Shown piece by piece: positions 9,421 to 16,152 of a stretch of 21,773 nucleotides of DNA; position 1 is the first letter of the stretch; the number at the start of each line of letters is the position of its first letter. The notes beneath the pieces were generated by a model that saw nothing but the letters and a program-made list of their open reading frames with translations, was not told the origin of the DNA and did not search any database. A program made the position numbers and the translations under genes. Source of the stretch: a virus; IMG/VR virus record IMGVR_UViG_3300028025_001879, positions 1-21,773 of that record, one strand, 5' to 3'.

Positions 9421-9612
9421 ATGACTATTGAATTGGGTGAATACACCTTACCAGAACATATATCTTACTCCGCATTTACTACCTTTATCGACTGTGGCTA
9501 CCAGTATTACCTAGGTCGACTGCTACAATTACCTGAGGCACCATCTGTATGGTCAGTAGGTGGCTCATCATTTCATACCGCTACCGAGATGTGGGATTTG
9601 GAGAACCTATGA
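9421..9612 (+). CDS. Cas4/RecB-like exonuclease, N-terminal piece
   Basis: 63 aa. It contains ISYSAFTTFIDCGYQYYLGRL, where Cys25 is the usual first iron-sulfur ligand of Cas4/AddB-type nucleases, and GGSSFHTATE, where His52 is the RecB motif I histidine. It then stops at TGA (9610-9612), far short of the roughly 250-300 residues of the family. The rest of the enzyme lies in the same frame from 9817. It appears to be translated from a leaderless start and is followed, with ATGA overlap, by the 78-aa ORF. It could pair with the C-terminal piece as a two-subunit nuclease or be a remnant of a broken gene; the intact motifs favour the first. Confidence 0.75.
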   Translation: MTIELGEYTLPEHISYSAFTTFIDCGYQYYLGRLLQLPEAPSVWSVGGSSFHTATEMWDLENL

Positions 9613-9845
9613 TTAGTATTGTTAATGAAGAGGGTGGCATCACTACTATAAAGTGGGAAACCTATAATCAAATTATGCGTGAACGTTATGAAGATGGATT
9701 GAAAGAAACTTGGAACGTTGCTATTGGTTCTATCAATTCACTCATTGATAAGACTGTAGATGAAACCGAACTCATTGGATTACAACACGCTAAACTAGCC
9801 CTTAGGGAGGCAATAAGTGCTCACCGCTCAAAGTCTCTGGGATAA
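9609..9845 (+). CDS. 78-aa ORF splitting the exonuclease gene
   Basis: MISIVNEEGGITTIKW...; the ATG overlaps the TGA of the exonuclease N-terminal piece, with GGAG 6 nt upstream. The product is mostly helical and charged (ETYNQIMRERYEDGLKETW, then ETELIGLQHAKLALREA). It has no homing-nuclease, intein or transposase motif and I do not recognise it. It ends 28 bp inside the C-terminal exonuclease ORF and supplies that ORF's ribosome site (AGGGAGG). It may be a small gene that inserted into a formerly continuous nuclease gene, or a linker subunit joining the two pieces. Confidence 0.6.
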   Translation: MISIVNEEGGITTIKWETYNQIMRERYEDGLKETWNVAIGSINSLIDKTVDETELIGLQHAKLALREAISAHRSKSLG

Positions 9846-10422
9846 GGCTTGGATTAAAGAATCACAAGATGTTGACTTAACCTTTGCACGTGTAGGTGGT
9901 AGAACATCTAAAGCATTTCCTAATAGAGAGAACGTAGATTTCTGGCAACAGACAGGACCTGAGTGGGTTCAGTCTTATATTGATTGGCGTAAGGCTAATC
10001 ATAACTGGAAGATTTGGTTCACTCCCGAAGGCGCACCCGCCATAGAGTTGGGGTTGACTCCTATTTTTGCTGGCGTGCCAGTGAAGATGGTTCTCGATAG
10101 AGTGTTTGAAGTCGATGGTGAGTTGGTCGTGGTTGACCTCAAGACTTCGCAACAGACCCCAACTTCTACCTTACAACTTGGCTTCTATAAACTAGGACTT
10201 AAGCAAGTCTTAGGTATAGATGTAAAGTATGGTGCATACTGGATGGCTAGACAAGAAGGTACTTCTGCTATGGTTGATCTAAGTAATTACACTGAGGAGA
10301 AACTTGAGTATTTAGTTAGCAACTTTGATAAAGCACGCAAGGCTGGTATATTTATTCCTAATACAAACAACTGCAATCGTTGTGGACTTACAGAACACTG
10401 TCAGTTCACTTCGAAGAAATGA
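9817..10422 (+). CDS. Cas4/RecB-like exonuclease, C-terminal piece
   Basis: 201 aa from a GTG with a near-ideal ribosome site (AGGGAGG, 6 nt). It holds the PD-(D/E)XK core: Glu77 in PAIELGL, Asp94 in MVLDRV, Asp107-Leu-Lys109 in VVDLKT, and a LQLGFYKLGL helix of the QxxxY type. It ends with CNRCGLTEHC (Cys186, 189, 195), the last three ligands of the 4Fe-4S cluster. The first ligand and motif I His are on the separate N-terminal piece. Enzymes of this type resect DNA ends for recombination and replication. In the operon it precedes a Cys-containing protein and the RecA-like ATPase. Confidence 0.85.
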   Translation: MLTAQSLWDKAWIKESQDVDLTFARVGGRTSKAFPNRENVDFWQQTGPEWVQSYIDWRKANHNWKIWFTPEGAPAIELGLTPIFAGVPVKMVLDRVFEVDGELVVVDLKTSQQTPTSTLQLGFYKLGLKQVLGIDVKYGAYWMARQEGTSAMVDLSNYTEEKLEYLVSNFDKARKAGIFIPNTNNCNRCGLTEHCQFTSKK

Positions 10423-10820
10423 GAGAAACAATGGCAAATGAAGACTGGAAACTACAAGTTTCCTACAAGACACCATCAGGTGATATGATAAACGTACGCG
10501 CTAATACTGCTGATGAACTATCAGTATTGTTAGAAGGCGTAGGAGATTACTCTCCACAAATTGCTGCTACTCAGCAAAAGATCGTAGGTTCATACGCTCT
10601 AAACCCGTCCTCGACATCGAGTTCCACTACAAGCACAAGGCCCTCGAGTTACTCCGCTCCAACCCCAGTCTCAGCAGCGTCAGGTACAGCGTCACCCGTA
10701 TGCAAACACGGAGCCCGTATATGGCGAGAGGGAATCAGTAAAGCAAGCGGTAAACCATATGCATTCTGGTCTTGTCCTTCACCACAAGGAACACCTGACC
10801 AATGCAAACCAGTAAACTAA
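10419..10820 (+). CDS. Conserved protein with C-terminal Cys motif
   Basis: 133 aa from ATG 10419, which overlaps the exonuclease stop (ATGA); ATG 10431 (MANEDWK) is an equally reasonable start. The N-terminal ~50 residues form a small domain (WKLQVSYKTPSGDMINVRAN), then a Ser/Thr/Pro-rich linker (about residues 68-95), then VCKHGARIWREG...GKPYAFWSCPSPQGTPDQC, a compact Cys/His unit that could bind zinc. Proteins with this tail occur in actinophage replication clusters, and its place between nuclease and ATPase suggests DNA binding or an accessory role in recombination. Function unproven. Confidence 0.6.
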   Translation: MRETMANEDWKLQVSYKTPSGDMINVRANTADELSVLLEGVGDYSPQIAATQQKIVGSYALNPSSTSSSTTSTRPSSYSAPTPVSAASGTASPVCKHGARIWREGISKASGKPYAFWSCPSPQGTPDQCKPVN

Positions 10821-10863
10821 AAGACTGGCACAAATCTTTTTTCGGAACTAGAAAGGAACTAGG

Positions 10864-11646
10864 ATGCGTACACTTGTCAGATCAGTTGGTCGTGCCAGTA
10901 TTGGTGGGGAACCATTACCATCTTGCTTTAAGGCATTCGAATCAAACAAGATCATCATACGTCGGTCTGAAGTTTCTATGTTCGCAGCAGCACCAGGAGT
11001 GGGAAAGTCTACACTAGCACTAGCGTTAGCGTTGAAGATGAAAGTGCCAACACTTTATATCTCAGCCGATACTAATGCACACACTATGGCTATGCGATTA
11101 GCGTCTATGATTTCGGGAAAAAACCAAACAGATGTAGAGGGGATGCTACATACTGATGTTGGTTGGACTAAGGCTACTCTATCTAAGAGTAGCCATATAG
11201 TCTGGTCATTTGAATCAGCACCAACACTACAAGATATTGATGAGGAAGTTCAAGCCTTTGAAGAACTATGGGGTTGTTCACCTACACTTATCATAGTAGA
11301 TAACTTAATGGATGTAGCCACAGATGGTGGCGAAGAGTTCGCTTCAATGCGTGCTATTATGAAGGAGTTAAAGTATCTTGCTCGTGCTACTAATTCGGCT
11401 GTTGTCGTTCTTCATCACACTAGTGAGGCTGTGCTTGGGTCACCGTGTCAGCCACGCTCTGCTATCCAAGGTAAAGTGGCACAACTTCCAGCGCTTATAT
11501 GTACACTTGGTGTTGTCGGAACTTCAATGGGTGTTGCTCCAGTCAAGAATAGATATGGCAGAGCAGACGCAGGTGGAGGACTAATGACTTGGATTGCATT
11601 TAATCCTGAGTATATGTTTGTCGATGATATTCCAGAGAACCACTAA
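10864..11646 (+). CDS. RecA/DnaB-fold ATPase, replicative helicase-like
   Basis: 260 aa; AAGGA lies 7 nt before the ATG. Walker A is APGVGKST (43-50), Walker B LIIVDN (142-147), a sensor-like strand VVVLHHT (180-186), and a late basic element PVKNRYGR (226-233) that may supply an arginine finger. This is the single-domain RecA/DnaB-type (AAA_25/RepA-like) ATPase typical of phage replication modules. It lacks the N-terminal domain of full DnaB. It probably forms a ring that moves on DNA as helicase or loads primase; the primase genes follow 660 bp downstream. A pure recombinase role is less likely. Confidence 0.8.
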   Translation: MRTLVRSVGRASIGGEPLPSCFKAFESNKIIIRRSEVSMFAAAPGVGKSTLALALALKMKVPTLYISADTNAHTMAMRLASMISGKNQTDVEGMLHTDVGWTKATLSKSSHIVWSFESAPTLQDIDEEVQAFEELWGCSPTLIIVDNLMDVATDGGEEFASMRAIMKELKYLARATNSAVVVLHHTSEAVLGSPCQPRSAIQGKVAQLPALICTLGVVGTSMGVAPVKNRYGRADAGGGLMTWIAFNPEYMFVDDIPENH

Positions 11647-11846
11647 TGCAAAAAGATATTAATAATTATACTATAACTACAAGTAAGAATTCTCTGGACT
11701 GTTGGGGAATTGGAATGGAGTACTATGCACTATTTGAATTTACTAATGATAATGTTCCACGAGTTGACGCTAGGGTTATTAGGTTTGATCTCATATTTTT
11801 CTCTGTTAACATAACTAAATATCCTAAGGTGGCGTGGCGTGAGTAA
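11646..11846 (+). CDS. Hypothetical 66-aa protein
   Basis: The ATG overlaps the ATPase stop (TAATG), indicating coupling. The product (MQKDINNYTITTSKNSLDCW...) has alternating hydrophobic residues in its second half (ALFEFTND, VRIDFDLIFFSV-like strands) and probably folds as a small beta protein. No family is recognised. The end overlaps the following zinc-ribbon gene by 8 bp. Being tightly packed in the operon supports expression; the job is unknown. Confidence 0.6.
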   Translation: MQKDINNYTITTSKNSLDCWGIGMEYYALFEFTNDNVPRVDARVIRFDLIFFSVNITKYPKVAWRE

Positions 11847-11988
11847 GAAACTAAGGATTAGGAATCCATTTTATTTTGTTGACAACACAACTGATTGGAC
11901 ATCTATTAATTGTTTTCATTGTGGTAGAAATTTTGTAATGTATATACCACATATTCGGACATCAAATTACTGTACGGAATGCGAATGA
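11839..11988 (+). CDS. 49-aa zinc-ribbon protein
   Basis: Starts at GTG 11839 with AAGGTGG 8 nt upstream and ends with TGA at 11986-11988. The product VSKKLRIRNPFYFVDN... contains NCFHCGR and, 18 residues later, NYCTECE, two CxxC knuckles that make a classical zinc ribbon. Its stop overlaps the ATG of the resolvase-like gene (ATGA). Such tiny ribbons are frequent in phage operons and usually bind nucleic acid or a partner protein. The partner is unknown. Confidence 0.7.
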   Translation: MSKKLRIRNPFYFVDNTTDWTSINCFHCGRNFVMYIPHIRTSNYCTECE

Positions 11989-12338
11989 GTTCATATGGCA
12001 AGCGTAAAGGCGCTACCTTTGAGACTAGTGTAGTTAAGTGGCTACGCTCCAAGGATATACTAGCCGAGAGATTAACCAAGGCTGGTGCTAAAGATGAGGG
12101 TGATGTCGTTGCTTTCTTAGATGGAGCAGCAAATATATTAGAGTTAAAGGCAACAAAGAAGTTAGACTTACCACAGTTCTGGCGTGAGGCTGAGGTTGAG
12201 GCAGAGAATTATGCTAAGGCTAGAGGATTAAAAGAAGTACCATATAAGTTCGTAATAGTTAAACGTAGACAGGCAGGCATAGACAAGGCTTGGGTGGTGG
12301 AAGATTTTGAACAATGGACTAAGAGGGCAGGCAAATGA
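11985..12338 (+). CDS. Holliday-junction-resolvase-like PD-(D/E)XK nuclease
   Basis: 117 aa from ATG 11985, which overlaps the stop of the zinc-ribbon gene; an in-frame ATG at 11979 adds two residues. An N-terminal KRKGATFETSVVKWLRSKD helix carries the conserved Glu (13), then EGDVVAF (Asp40) and ILELKAT (Glu53-x-Lys55), the catalytic D...ExK pattern of archaeal-type resolvases and related phage nucleases. It would bind magnesium and resolve branched DNA or nick DNA during recombination and packaging. It sits between recombination and primase genes, as in many actinophages. Fold confident, substrate inferred. Confidence 0.75.
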   Translation: MSSYGKRKGATFETSVVKWLRSKDILAERLTKAGAKDEGDVVAFLDGAANILELKATKKLDLPQFWREAEVEAENYAKARGLKEVPYKFVIVKRRQAGIDKAWVVEDFEQWTKRAGK

Positions 12339-12696
12339 CTTACCAAGTATCAGAGAAATACTTATACACTACGGAGCACAAGTCCGACAAGGACACGGGC
12401 AGGTTAATCTCAAATGCCCTTTCCACTCCGACACTCACCAATCAGGGAGTGCTAATCTCGACGATAACATATACATATGCTTCGCCTGCGGAGTCCAAGG
12501 TAATAGTTTACAAATTGTCGCACAGCAAGAAAGGGTAAATATACGTGAAGCAAAGTCAATCGCAGAAAGAATTACTGGGACAGGCAGTTCAGAAGTACGC
12601 GGCAAACATTTATCAGGCAGAAGATTACCTGCGAAGCAGGGGTATAACAATGGAAGCAGCACGTCTGGCGCGATTCGGCGTAGTCGTGGAACCTGA
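12307..12696 (+). CDS. Primase zinc-finger (CHC2) ORF
   Basis: 129 aa with a clear DnaG-type zinc finger: Cys37 and His40 in KCPFH, Cys58 and Cys61 in ICFACG, followed by NSLQIVAQQERVNIREAKSIAE. This domain recognises template DNA for primer synthesis. The only usable start in this frame is TTG 12307, which overlaps the resolvase by 32 bp. The residues after about 90 become low-complexity and basic and overlap the TOPRIM ORF by 152 bp in another frame. An ATG with a good ribosome site at 12335 points into the other frame, so expression may involve frameshifting or this may be a split primase. Confidence 0.75.
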   Translation: MNNGLRGQANDLPSIREILIHYGAQVRQGHGQVNLKCPFHSDTHQSGSANLDDNIYICFACGVQGNSLQIVAQQERVNIREAKSIAERITGTGSSEVRGKHLSGRRLPAKQGYNNGSSTSGAIRRSRGT

Positions 12697-13168
12697 GATA
12701 GGACACGAGTCATTTACTGGCAGACTATCTATCCCCTATATTACAAAGAGTGGCGTAGTTGATTTAAGATTTAGATCTCTTAACCCAGCAGTTGAACCTA
12801 AGTATATGGGTATGACTGGGGCTGAGACCAAGATGTATAATGTATTAGATATAGAACGAGCAGGCGATTTTATAGGAGTGTGTGAAGGTGAATTGGATAC
12901 AGTTACTTTGTCTAGTTGCGTTGGTATTCCTTGCGTCGGCGTACCTGGTGCTAACAGTTGGAAGAAACATTATACAAGATTACTCGCAGACTTTGAAAGA
13001 GTATATGTATTTGCAGATGGAGATCAACCAGGCAAAGAGTTTGCCAATAGTCTCGCAAGGGAGTTGCCCGTCACAGTCGTGCAATTGCCAGACGGAGAAG
13101 ATGTGAACAGTGCATATGTAAAGTATGGTTCTGATTACATTAGAGAGAGGGCTGGATTAAATGGATAG
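12545..13168 (+). CDS. Primase TOPRIM ORF
   Basis: 207 aa from GTG 12545 with a modest AGGG site upstream. After a DnaG-like region (ANIYQAEDYLRSRGITMEAARLARFGVV; SIPYITKSGVVDLRFRSL) comes the TOPRIM domain: Glu114 in CEGELD and Asp158/Asp160 in FADGDQPG, which bind the metals for primer synthesis. It lacks a zinc finger and the helicase-binding tail. The zinc finger is supplied by the overlapping upstream ORF in the -1 frame. Together they would make a complete small primase working with the RecA/DnaB-like ATPase. The start is uncertain because the first ~20 residues may be out of the ancestral frame. Confidence 0.85.
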   Translation: MKQSQSQKELLGQAVQKYAANIYQAEDYLRSRGITMEAARLARFGVVVEPEIGHESFTGRLSIPYITKSGVVDLRFRSLNPAVEPKYMGMTGAETKMYNVLDIERAGDFIGVCEGELDTVTLSSCVGIPCVGVPGANSWKKHYTRLLADFERVYVFADGDQPGKEFANSLARELPVTVVQLPDGEDVNSAYVKYGSDYIRERAGLNG

Positions 13169-13499
13169 AAGTATACCGCCTTGCCCTGAATGCGGTGAGC
13201 GATTTGCTAACGTGTTTGAAGCAACAGATCATTTGCTAGAAGATGATGATGAGTTCGATCCTGCATTAGTACTACCTAATGGGGCTAGGTTAATGATAGG
13301 TTCATTGCTTAGGTGCCTGTATAAATATGCAGACAAGCCAGATCAGATAAAGACTATAACCCAGTCTACATATATGACATTGTTTACGGCAGAGACACAG
13401 CCCGAAGCAATCAAAGATATAGTAGAGGAAATGATAATCGAATCGCAGATGATGGAAATAGATAATGAACTCAAGCAATTACTGGAAGAGGGGAAGTGA
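13161..13499 (+). CDS. Small protein with N-terminal C2H2-like finger
   Basis: 112 aa; the ATG overlaps the end of the primase ORF by 8 bp. CPECGERFANVFEATDH near the N-terminus resembles a C2H2/C2HC zinc finger. The remainder is acidic and helical (LLEDDDEFDPALVL; YKYADKPDQIKTI; EMIIESQMMEIDNELKQLL). It might bind DNA or a replication protein. No named family recognised. Its location directly after primase suggests a replication accessory role, an inference from position only. Confidence 0.65.
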   Translation: MDRSIPPCPECGERFANVFEATDHLLEDDDEFDPALVLPNGARLMIGSLLRCLYKYADKPDQIKTITQSTYMTLFTAETQPEAIKDIVEEMIIESQMMEIDNELKQLLEEGK

Positions 13500-13502
13500 A
13501 GA

Positions 13503-13883
13503 ATGGCAGATTATAATCCACTTGGAGGAACAAGGTTTCCATATAAGTCAAGTACAGAAGATGGATGGGAGACTCGTAGTTACCCTGACAGTACCTCTTT
13601 TGAGTCAGCAGTTGGAGCAACATACCAAGAACTATTAGATCTATTGTTAACTAAACATAAGGATTACGGCCCAAAAAATATTGCTGATGCACCTGGTGGT
13701 GCCATCAATGGACTGCGTGTGCGTATGCACGATAAGTTAGCACGGATAAATAATCTGTATGAATATATGGAAGACACTAAGGGGTTTCAACCCCAGCACG
13801 AATCCATTGAAGATTCCTTCAAGGATATGGCAAACTATGCAATCATAGGGTTGCTAGTACTTAGAGGAAAGTGGGACAAATGA
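13503..13883 (+). CDS. DUF1599/Nmad1-like protein
   Basis: 126 aa. The core KHKDYGPKNIADAPGGAINGL (51-71) followed by RVRMHDKLARINNL and ESIEDSFKDMANYAIIGLLVLRGKW matches DUF1599, called nucleotide modification associated domain 1. The family has been linked by gene neighbourhoods to phage DNA base modification, and its all-helical, acidic pattern resembles MazG-type nucleotide pyrophosphohydrolases. A role in handling a nucleotide pool is plausible. No obvious base-modifying partner such as a thymidylate synthase-like enzyme is visible in this window. The end overlaps the phosphoesterase ATG (ATGA). Confidence 0.75.
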   Translation: MADYNPLGGTRFPYKSSTEDGWETRSYPDSTSFESAVGATYQELLDLLLTKHKDYGPKNIADAPGGAINGLRVRMHDKLARINNLYEYMEDTKGFQPQHESIEDSFKDMANYAIIGLLVLRGKWDK

Positions 13884-14620
13884 AGGTTATAGTCTGCGTA
13901 TCTGACTTGCAGGTACCGTACCACGATAGGAAGGCAGTCTCAGCGCTGTCTAATTTCATAAAGAAATATAAACCTGATGAGGTGGTATCTGTTGGGGATG
14001 AGATGGATATGCAGACTATCTCAAAGTGGAGTAAGGGTACCGATCTTGAACACGAGAAGTCTATTGCTAGAGATAGAGATGAGACTCATCGTGTGCTTGA
14101 ATCATTAAAGATTAAGCATATGATTAGAAGTAATCATACTGATAGATTATTTAATACAATTAGAATGAGAGCGCCAGGACTTGCTGGCTTACCTGAGTTA
14201 GAGTTAAAGAACTTCTTAAGACTTGATGACTTAGGTATTACATACCACGAAAAGCCATATGAATTAGCACCTAACTGGTTGCTATTGCACGGCGACGAGG
14301 GTAATGTGCAACCTACTGCTGGTGCTACCGCACTTGGACTAGCCAAACGTGCTGGTATGTCTGTTGTGTGTGGTCATACGCACCGTGCTGGCTTGACACA
14401 TTACACTCAGTCATACTTTGGTGGCACACCTAAGACTGTATGGGGACTAGAGACTGGTTGCTTAATGGACTTTAAGTTTGCTAAGTATATCAAGGGTGGA
14501 TTGTTTACGTGGCACAAGGGTTTCGGTGTCTTATATGTTGATGGGAATAAGGTTACACCACAGTTGGTTCCAGTTAATATGGATGGTTCATTCGTATTTG
14601 ATGGGAAGGTGTGGAAGTAA
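13880..14620 (+). CDS. Calcineurin-like metallophosphoesterase
   Basis: 246 aa from ATG 13880, overlapping the upstream stop; an in-frame GTG at 13871 is less likely. Metal-binding motifs appear in order: VSDLQVPYHD, VSVGDEMD, RSNHTD (an SNHTD variant of the usual GNHE), LLHGDEG and VCGHTHR. These enzymes hydrolyse phosphomono- or diesters with a two-metal centre. The first motif is DLQ rather than the usual DxH, seen also in other phage members. The substrate could be nucleotides, cyclic nucleotides or DNA ends; position beside the Nmad1 gene suggests nucleotide metabolism. Confidence 0.85.
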   Translation: MKVIVCVSDLQVPYHDRKAVSALSNFIKKYKPDEVVSVGDEMDMQTISKWSKGTDLEHEKSIARDRDETHRVLESLKIKHMIRSNHTDRLFNTIRMRAPGLAGLPELELKNFLRLDDLGITYHEKPYELAPNWLLLHGDEGNVQPTAGATALGLAKRAGMSVVCGHTHRAGLTHYTQSYFGGTPKTVWGLETGCLMDFKFAKYIKGGLFTWHKGFGVLYVDGNKVTPQLVPVNMDGSFVFDGKVWK

Positions 14621-15268
14621 TTGGACTGGGATAGTATTGAGAAGTGGGACTACATTGTAACAGCGGTTGCTTCTGAGTACCATAGAAAGTTTCCTATGGT
14701 GGAGTTAGAGGACATAAGGCAATCGCTGTATCAATGGTTTACCGAGCACCCAAACAAACTTAAAGACTGGGAAGCAATAGGTGAGAAGGACGCTAAGAAT
14801 TTAATCTATCGTTCTCTTCGCAATGATGCATTAGATTATTGCCAACGATGGAAAGCAAAGTCTGTTGGCTATGATGTTACTGATATTCATTACTATGAAT
14901 CTGAAATAGTTGAAGCATTGCTACCACCTGTGTTACGTGGTGAATATGGTGTTACACATAAATTAAATCTTGGTAGACCTGGCAGGCCGTCTGCTCCCGC
15001 CGAAGGTGGCAACCTAACTATAATGATGTTAGAAGTTGACTCAGGTTATTGGAAGTTAAACAAAGATGATAGAAGAATTATCTTCCTACGCTTTGCTGAA
15101 CATCTAGACTTCGGCGAGATAGCAAACTATTTGGAACTTGGTACTGATAGTGCTGCACGAATGAGACTTAAGCGTGCCATTAGTAGACTTATCAATAAGA
15201 TAGGTGGGTACAAACCTTACAATGATATCGATACTGTTAGTTCTGAAGATCAAGAACCTGAAGAATAG
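14621..15268 (+). CDS. Sigma-factor-like protein
   Basis: 215 aa from a TTG directly after the phosphoesterase TAA, with GGAAGG upstream. The N-terminal half (VELEDIRQSLYQWF ... AKNLIYRSLRNDALDYCQRWKA) resembles sigma region 2, and the C-terminal part (LNKDDRRIIFLRFAEHLDFGEIANYLELGTDSAARMRLKRAISRLINKIGG) fits a region 4 helix-turn-helix for a -35 element. A linker with GRPGRPSAP lies between. It probably redirects host RNA polymerase to middle or late phage genes. It is the last gene of its operon and its 3' end overlaps the opposing gene by 19 bp. Confidence in region 4 is higher than in region 2. Confidence 0.7.
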   Translation: MDWDSIEKWDYIVTAVASEYHRKFPMVELEDIRQSLYQWFTEHPNKLKDWEAIGEKDAKNLIYRSLRNDALDYCQRWKAKSVGYDVTDIHYYESEIVEALLPPVLRGEYGVTHKLNLGRPGRPSAPAEGGNLTIMMLEVDSGYWKLNKDDRRIIFLRFAEHLDFGEIANYLELGTDSAARMRLKRAISRLINKIGGYKPYNDIDTVSSEDQEPEE

Positions 15269-15750
15269 TATCCGTCATCAGGGTCGAACTCAATTTCCCC
15301 ATCAGACCATAGATCACTATCGTTCATAGCAAAATCTTCTATCTCTTCGTCGTCATAGAACTCAGGAAATAATTTCTTACCCTTGGAAATGGGCAGGAAA
15401 CCTACGGTTTTAACTACTTTTTCGATGTCTTCGAACTCGGTAGTCTTAGGTAGATTATCTTTATCTTCCCAAATAACTTTGATAGTATCAAGGTTGAACT
15501 CCCATACACCATCAGGTGTTGAGCAAATATATACTGGTGTCTTGCCAGTTATGTTTGCTTGCTCTATTACTTTATCATACTTATATTTTTCTATAAGCAG
15601 ATCATCATAGTGTGTATGTCTACACTTAAGTTCTATATATAAATCTTCACGCTCTGATACGCAATCAAAGTTAGAATACTCATCGCTAACCATAGTTAGA
15701 TCAGGATAGTATTCATCTTTAAGCATACTAAAGAGTTGTTCCTCGTTCAT
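15250..15750 (-). CDS. PD-(D/E)XK-like nuclease candidate
   Basis: 166 aa. The segment SNFDCVSEREDLYIELKCR gives a D-x(10)-E-x-K pattern (Asp29, Glu40, Lys42) typical of the PD-(D/E)XK fold; YKYDKVIEQANITGKTPVYIC then resembles the helix and strand after the core. The C-terminal third is very acidic (DDEEIEDFAMNDSDLWSDGE), possibly a DNA-mimic or autoinhibitory tail. Its stop end overlaps the sigma-like gene in a tail-to-tail arrangement. No close subfamily is recognised, and it could be a non-catalytic relative. Confidence 0.55.
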   Translation of the reverse strand: MNEEQLFSMLKDEYYPDLTMVSDEYSNFDCVSEREDLYIELKCRHTHYDDLLIEKYKYDKVIEQANITGKTPVYICSTPDGVWEFNLDTIKVIWEDKDNLPKTTEFEDIEKVVKTVGFLPISKGKKLFPEFYDDEEIEDFAMNDSDLWSDGEIEFDPDDGYYSSGS

Positions 15751-15926
15751 TATCCTCCTGTTGAATAGAACCCTGTCCCTTTGAAATGAACTGGGTTGGC
15801 TTGGTATTCTCTTGTCATTTCTCTCTTACATTGCGGACACTCAACCAAGTCATCTCGTTCATCAACGCTACGACTTAGTTCTGTTAGTGTCTTATCGTCA
15901 AGACATCTGTATGAATAGGTTGGCAT
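15750..15926 (-). CDS. FmdB-like zinc-ribbon protein
   Basis: 58 aa beginning MPTYSYRC, the hallmark start of the FmdB/CxxC_CxxC_SSSS family, and containing VECPQCKREM in the second half. The first knuckle, normally CxxC, reads CLDDKT here, so one zinc ligand is missing or replaced by an acidic residue. The start at 15926 is chosen over the longer ORF because the ATG overlaps the upstream stop (TAATG) and GGAAC lies ahead. Function in phages is unknown; the family is usually thought to be regulatory. It ends at the ATG of the nuclease-like gene. Confidence 0.75.
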   Translation of the reverse strand: MPTYSYRCLDDKTLTELSRSVDERDDLVECPQCKREMTREYQANPVHFKGTGFYSTGG

Positions 15927-16102
15927 TATAGTTCCTCGCTGTCTTCGGGTGTTGGTGCTGTTGCAAGAGTGCCACATAAAGCACACTCCATATCTAAGAA
16001 GTACATATCTATATCACCAGTCTCATCATCGAACACAGTCTTTAAGTTCCATATATTACAACCACAAGGACAGACAGTAGTGGCTCTACCTCTGATATCC
16101 AT
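15926..16102 (-). CDS. 58-aa zinc-ribbon protein
   Basis: The ORF runs from ATG 16102 to TAA 15926-15928 and overlaps the FmdB-like start by one base. The product MDIRGRATTVCPCGCNIWNL... carries CPCGC and later ECALCG about 25 residues apart, a two-knuckle zinc ribbon with short acidic ends. No good ribosome site precedes the ATG and the frame is open upstream for about 18 codons without another ATG, GTG or TTG, so the start is a little uncertain. It sits in a run of zinc-ribbon genes, and no function is assigned. Confidence 0.65.
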   Translation of the reverse strand: MDIRGRATTVCPCGCNIWNLKTVFDDETGDIDMYFLDMECALCGTLATAPTPEDSEEL

Positions 16103-16152
16103 AGCGGATTTGTAATCAGGTTTAAGTTCTGTTATATGTTTGCGATCTTTGA

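Noticed and set aside
9609-9822. Intein or group I/II intron splitting the exonuclease
   Set aside because: The insert has a stop in the host frame, is only 213 bp, and lacks splice motifs, ribozyme core or endonuclease motifs.
12335-12538. 67-aa ORF with a good start signal inside the zinc-finger region
   Set aside because: Its sequence is low-complexity and out of frame with the conserved CHC2 zinc finger; kept only as evidence for the primase frame puzzle.
15750-15986. Longer 78-aa form of the FmdB-like gene
   Set aside because: The extension covers the well-supported zinc-ribbon gene 15926-16102, while the family always starts MPTYxYRC, matching the ATG at 15926.
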